64,000 bases of DNA, taken from positions 234,688,779-234,752,778 of the forward strand of contig NC_089494.1 in assembly GCF_036850765.1 (NCBI RefSeq), in the 5' to 3' direction. The DNA comes from Saccopteryx bilineata (Eukaryota; Chordata; Mammalia; Chiroptera; Emballonuridae). Position 1 is the stretch's first letter, and each line of letters opens with the position of its first letter. This document shows positions 62,022 to 64,000 of this stretch, piece by piece. The position numbers and the translations under genes are program-made. The notes below the pieces were generated by a model. It was not told where the DNA came from. It ran no database searches and worked only from the letters and a program-made list of their open reading frames with translations.

Positions 62022-62584
62022 GTAAGCATTAAAGTACTTACTAACATTTCTTTCTTTATGAAAACATATTTGTTTCACAGCTGCTCTTGGAATTTTCTAT
62101 TATTTCTAAAGGAAAACATTGTTGACAAGATAGCTGAGCATTTAGTCTTTCTTTTTCAATGTAGTTCCCAGTCGAATTAAGCAAAATGTTAGAATAACTA
62201 AAATTTCAGAATCCTTAAAAACATAATGAGCACTTCACAATAATATAAAATGTTATTTTATTAATGTTATTTGTTTAAAAATATTTTAATATAGGGAGTT
62301 AGATAGCTGACTGTTAAAGAAAGCAGGATAAGTGTATTTAGTCCCAAAAGTGTTCACATGATTTTAAAATGTTTAAATGGAATGTACTGTCATTTGAACT
62401 CATCATTCAGTGAGTTCTGTGTTAATGGTCAGTTGTCTTAGGGTAGGTGCTATTAAATAGTTTTCTTTTGGAGCATTTAACCTTTTATGATTATGGCATT
62501 AATGTAACACCCCTAAATATTTCTGGAAACTAAGTTTACATTTTTTTTTTGATGAATCCTTAACCATTAAATACTTAATCTTCA

Positions 62585-62974
62585 GGCCCTGGCCGGTTGG
62601 CTCAGCGGTAGAGCGTCGGCCTGGTGTGCGGAGGACCCGGGTTCGATTCCCGGCCAGGGCACATAGGAGAAGCGCCCATTTGCTTCTCCACCCCCACCCC
62701 CTCCTTCCTCTCTGTCTCTCTCTCCCCCTCCCGCAGCCAAGGCTCCATTGGAGCAAAGATGGCCCGGGCGCTGGGGATGGCTCCTAGGCCTCTGCCCCAG
62801 GCGCTAGAGTGGCTCTGGTCACGGCAGAGCAACCCCCAGAGGGGCAGAGCATTGCCCCCTGATGGGCAGAGCGTCGCCCCTGGTGGGCGTGCCAGGTGGA
62901 TCCCGGTCGGTCGGGCGCATGTGGGAGTCTGACTGTCTCTCCCTTTTTCCAGCTTCAGAAAAATAAAAAAAAAA
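62585..62974 (+). mobile_element. Full-length tRNA-derived bat SINE (Rhin-1-like), sense
   Basis: The best-preserved copy. GCCCTGG pairs with CCAGGGC in a tRNA-like head. A box TGGCTCAGCGG and B box GGTTCGATTCC are both intact. The body has the full family sequence and a short A-tail. An exact 16-bp duplication AAATACTTAATCTTCA flanks it (62569-62584, 62975-62990), so it is young. Confidence 0.95.
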
Positions 62975-63502
62975 AAATACTTAATCTTCAAAAGTGTGAA
63001 GACAAATTGTGTTCCATCTTATGGCAAAATTGATTTTTTCAGTTATTTTTTATTATATTGATTTAGCTTTGTAGCTATTTCAAGTTTTGTTGTTTTGGGG
63101 TTTTCTTTTACAGTCATTGATTTAGTTTTTCAACTTTAGAACTGTTATGATTACCATCAGTTTGCTCCTTTGTATACTTTACAGCATATCTGGGATAGCT
63201 GTCTTATTTTCATTGTCGAGGAGGAGGAGTTTAATTTACCGAAGGCTGTGTTCACCTAGGGTCCAGCCCTACATTGTTTTTGCTTGCTTGGGTTAGTTTT
63301 GCTGGTACTGTTTTGTTTATTTGCTTTCAAGGCATGCTTTAAATTGGACGTATTTTTTAAGAATTTATATAAAAATGATTCAGCCCCATTAAGATTTTTT
63401 TATTTATAAACTCTCAGGCCTGTCCCTAAAATCTCTAAACTGTGTTTGGGGCAGAATTTAAAATGCTTGAGCAAAGAGTCACTCACTCTTCTATAGCCTC
63501 CC

Positions 63503-63623
63503 AGTCAAGGCACATGTGAGAAATCAATCAATGAACAACAACTAAGGAGATAAAACAAAGAATAGATGTTTCTCATCTCTCTTTCCCTTCCTGCCTGTCT
63601 GTCCCTATCTGTTCCTCTATCTG

Positions 63624-63656
<33 letters not shown>

Positions 63657-63690
63657 GTCACTAAATAAATAAATAAACAAATAAAGACAA
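63503..63690 (+). mobile_element. 5'-truncated SINE, second family
   Basis: agtcaaggcacatgtgagaa, atcaatcaatgaacaacaac, gatgtttctcatctctcttt and a CTGTCTGTCTGTCTGTC tail match the 3' part of the copies at 33282 and 49682. The tRNA head is missing. Confidence 0.75.
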
Positions 63691-63704
63691 AAACAATCAC
63701 CAGA

Positions 63705-63960
63705 GTTCAATGTGGAAAGAACAAAGTCTCTGAGATCAGGCAGACCTCAGCTAAAATCTGGGCTGTGCCATTTGCTAGCCAGCTATGTGATTTCAGAACA
63801 GTTACTTTGTCTCCCAGCTTGTTACCTCATCTGTGAAATGGGAATAATGGAAATACCTATAGGAGGGTTTGTGTGAGGACTCAGTGAGGTCATTCCTAAG
63901 CACTTTCACTTTTAGTACTATTATGTAGCTCTTAATAGGATTAACAACATGTTGAACACA
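63705..63960 (+). repeat. MIR element
   Basis: ctctgagatcaggcagacct, gctgtgccatttgctagcca, gttacctcatctgtgaaatg, ggaataatggaaatacctat follow the MIR consensus in order. Confidence 0.7.
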
Positions 63961-64000
63961 GATACTGCTATTTCATCCTGAATATATTTGAGAATAAGAA

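Larger units (their letters stand above)
1..64000 (+). other. ATP8A1: ATP8A1 gene, internal part (exons 2-11 plus introns)
   Basis: ATP8A1 is a class-1 P4-ATPase. With its CDC50A (TMEM30A) subunit it moves phosphatidylserine, and less efficiently phosphatidylethanolamine, from the exoplasmic to the cytosolic leaflet using ATP. Eleven coding segments in one orientation translate to its residues 17-334 in order. The glutamate of the DGET loop falls at residue 191, the catalytic position reported for this protein. Exon lengths are 115, 100, 99, 46, 41, 74 (7a or 7b), 70, 128, 112 and 166 nt and all phases match. The initiator exon is not in the window. The nearest paralogue, ATP8A2, is less likely because the translated text matches my recall of mammalian ATP8A1 almost residue for residue. 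Exon numbers assume a single upstream coding exon. Confidence 0.96.
62022..64000 (+). other. ATP8A1 intron 11 (5' part)
   Basis: The intron is cut by the window end. It holds a full-length SINE (62585-62974), a 5'-truncated SINE (63503-63690) and a MIR-like relic (63705-63960). 62030-62560 and 63000-63490 show nothing recognised. Confidence 0.8.

Noticed and set aside
62585..62660. tRNA-gene-like cloverleaf with intact A and B boxes
   Set aside because: It is continuous with the SINE body, A-tail and target duplication, so it is the SINE head and not a tRNA gene.

Overview
The window is mammalian nuclear DNA. It carries the 5' half of the coding region of one gene, the P4-ATPase phospholipid flippase ATP8A1, on the + strand. 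I find ten constitutive-position coding exons plus one alternative exon. Together they encode about residues 17-334 in mammalian numbering: the N-terminal cytosolic tail, TM1, TM2, most of the actuator domain including the DGET loop, and TM3. All exons are open, their phases agree and every junction is GT-AG. The start-codon exon lies upstream of base 1. The P domain (DKTG), N domain and TM4-TM10 lie beyond base 64000.

The repeats point to a bat. Six SINEs of about 360-400 bp have a tRNA-like head (GCCCTGGCC...GGTTCGAATCC...CCAGGGC) and a body ending in a TTCAGAAAAATA-type tail. There is a second tRNA-SINE family (GTGGCGCAGTGGATAGAGC head) and a VES-like family. The first two families resemble those I associate with horseshoe bats and relatives (Rhinolophoidea). 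Chiroptera is fairly secure; the superfamily is an inference from memory. Young-looking hAT and mariner DNA transposons fit a bat genome.

Layout: 1-17709 is the end of intron 1. It holds an inverted L1, a hAT element with a transposase C-terminal relic, and a nested L1/SINE stack with a 575-bp, 23-bp-unit minisatellite. 17710-20832 holds exons 2-4. 20833-42715 is two long introns around the 46-nt exon 5. 42716-54860 holds exon 6, the two alternative exon 7 copies (7a at 48679-48752, 7b at 52178-52251) and exon 8. 54861-62021 holds exons 9-11. 62022-64000 is intron 11 with the best-preserved SINE of the window.

The most informative feature is the exon 7 pair. Both copies are 74 nt in the same phase and encode variants of one actuator-domain segment (12 of 24 residues identical). 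Reading frame makes them mutually exclusive: joining both gives a stop at the fourth codon, and skipping both gives a stop as the first codon. Exon 7b also has a 135-nt AG-free zone upstream of its acceptor, which suggests a distant branch point. I saw no protein-coding gene other than ATP8A1, no RNA gene other than SINE heads, and no CRISPR or prokaryotic system.
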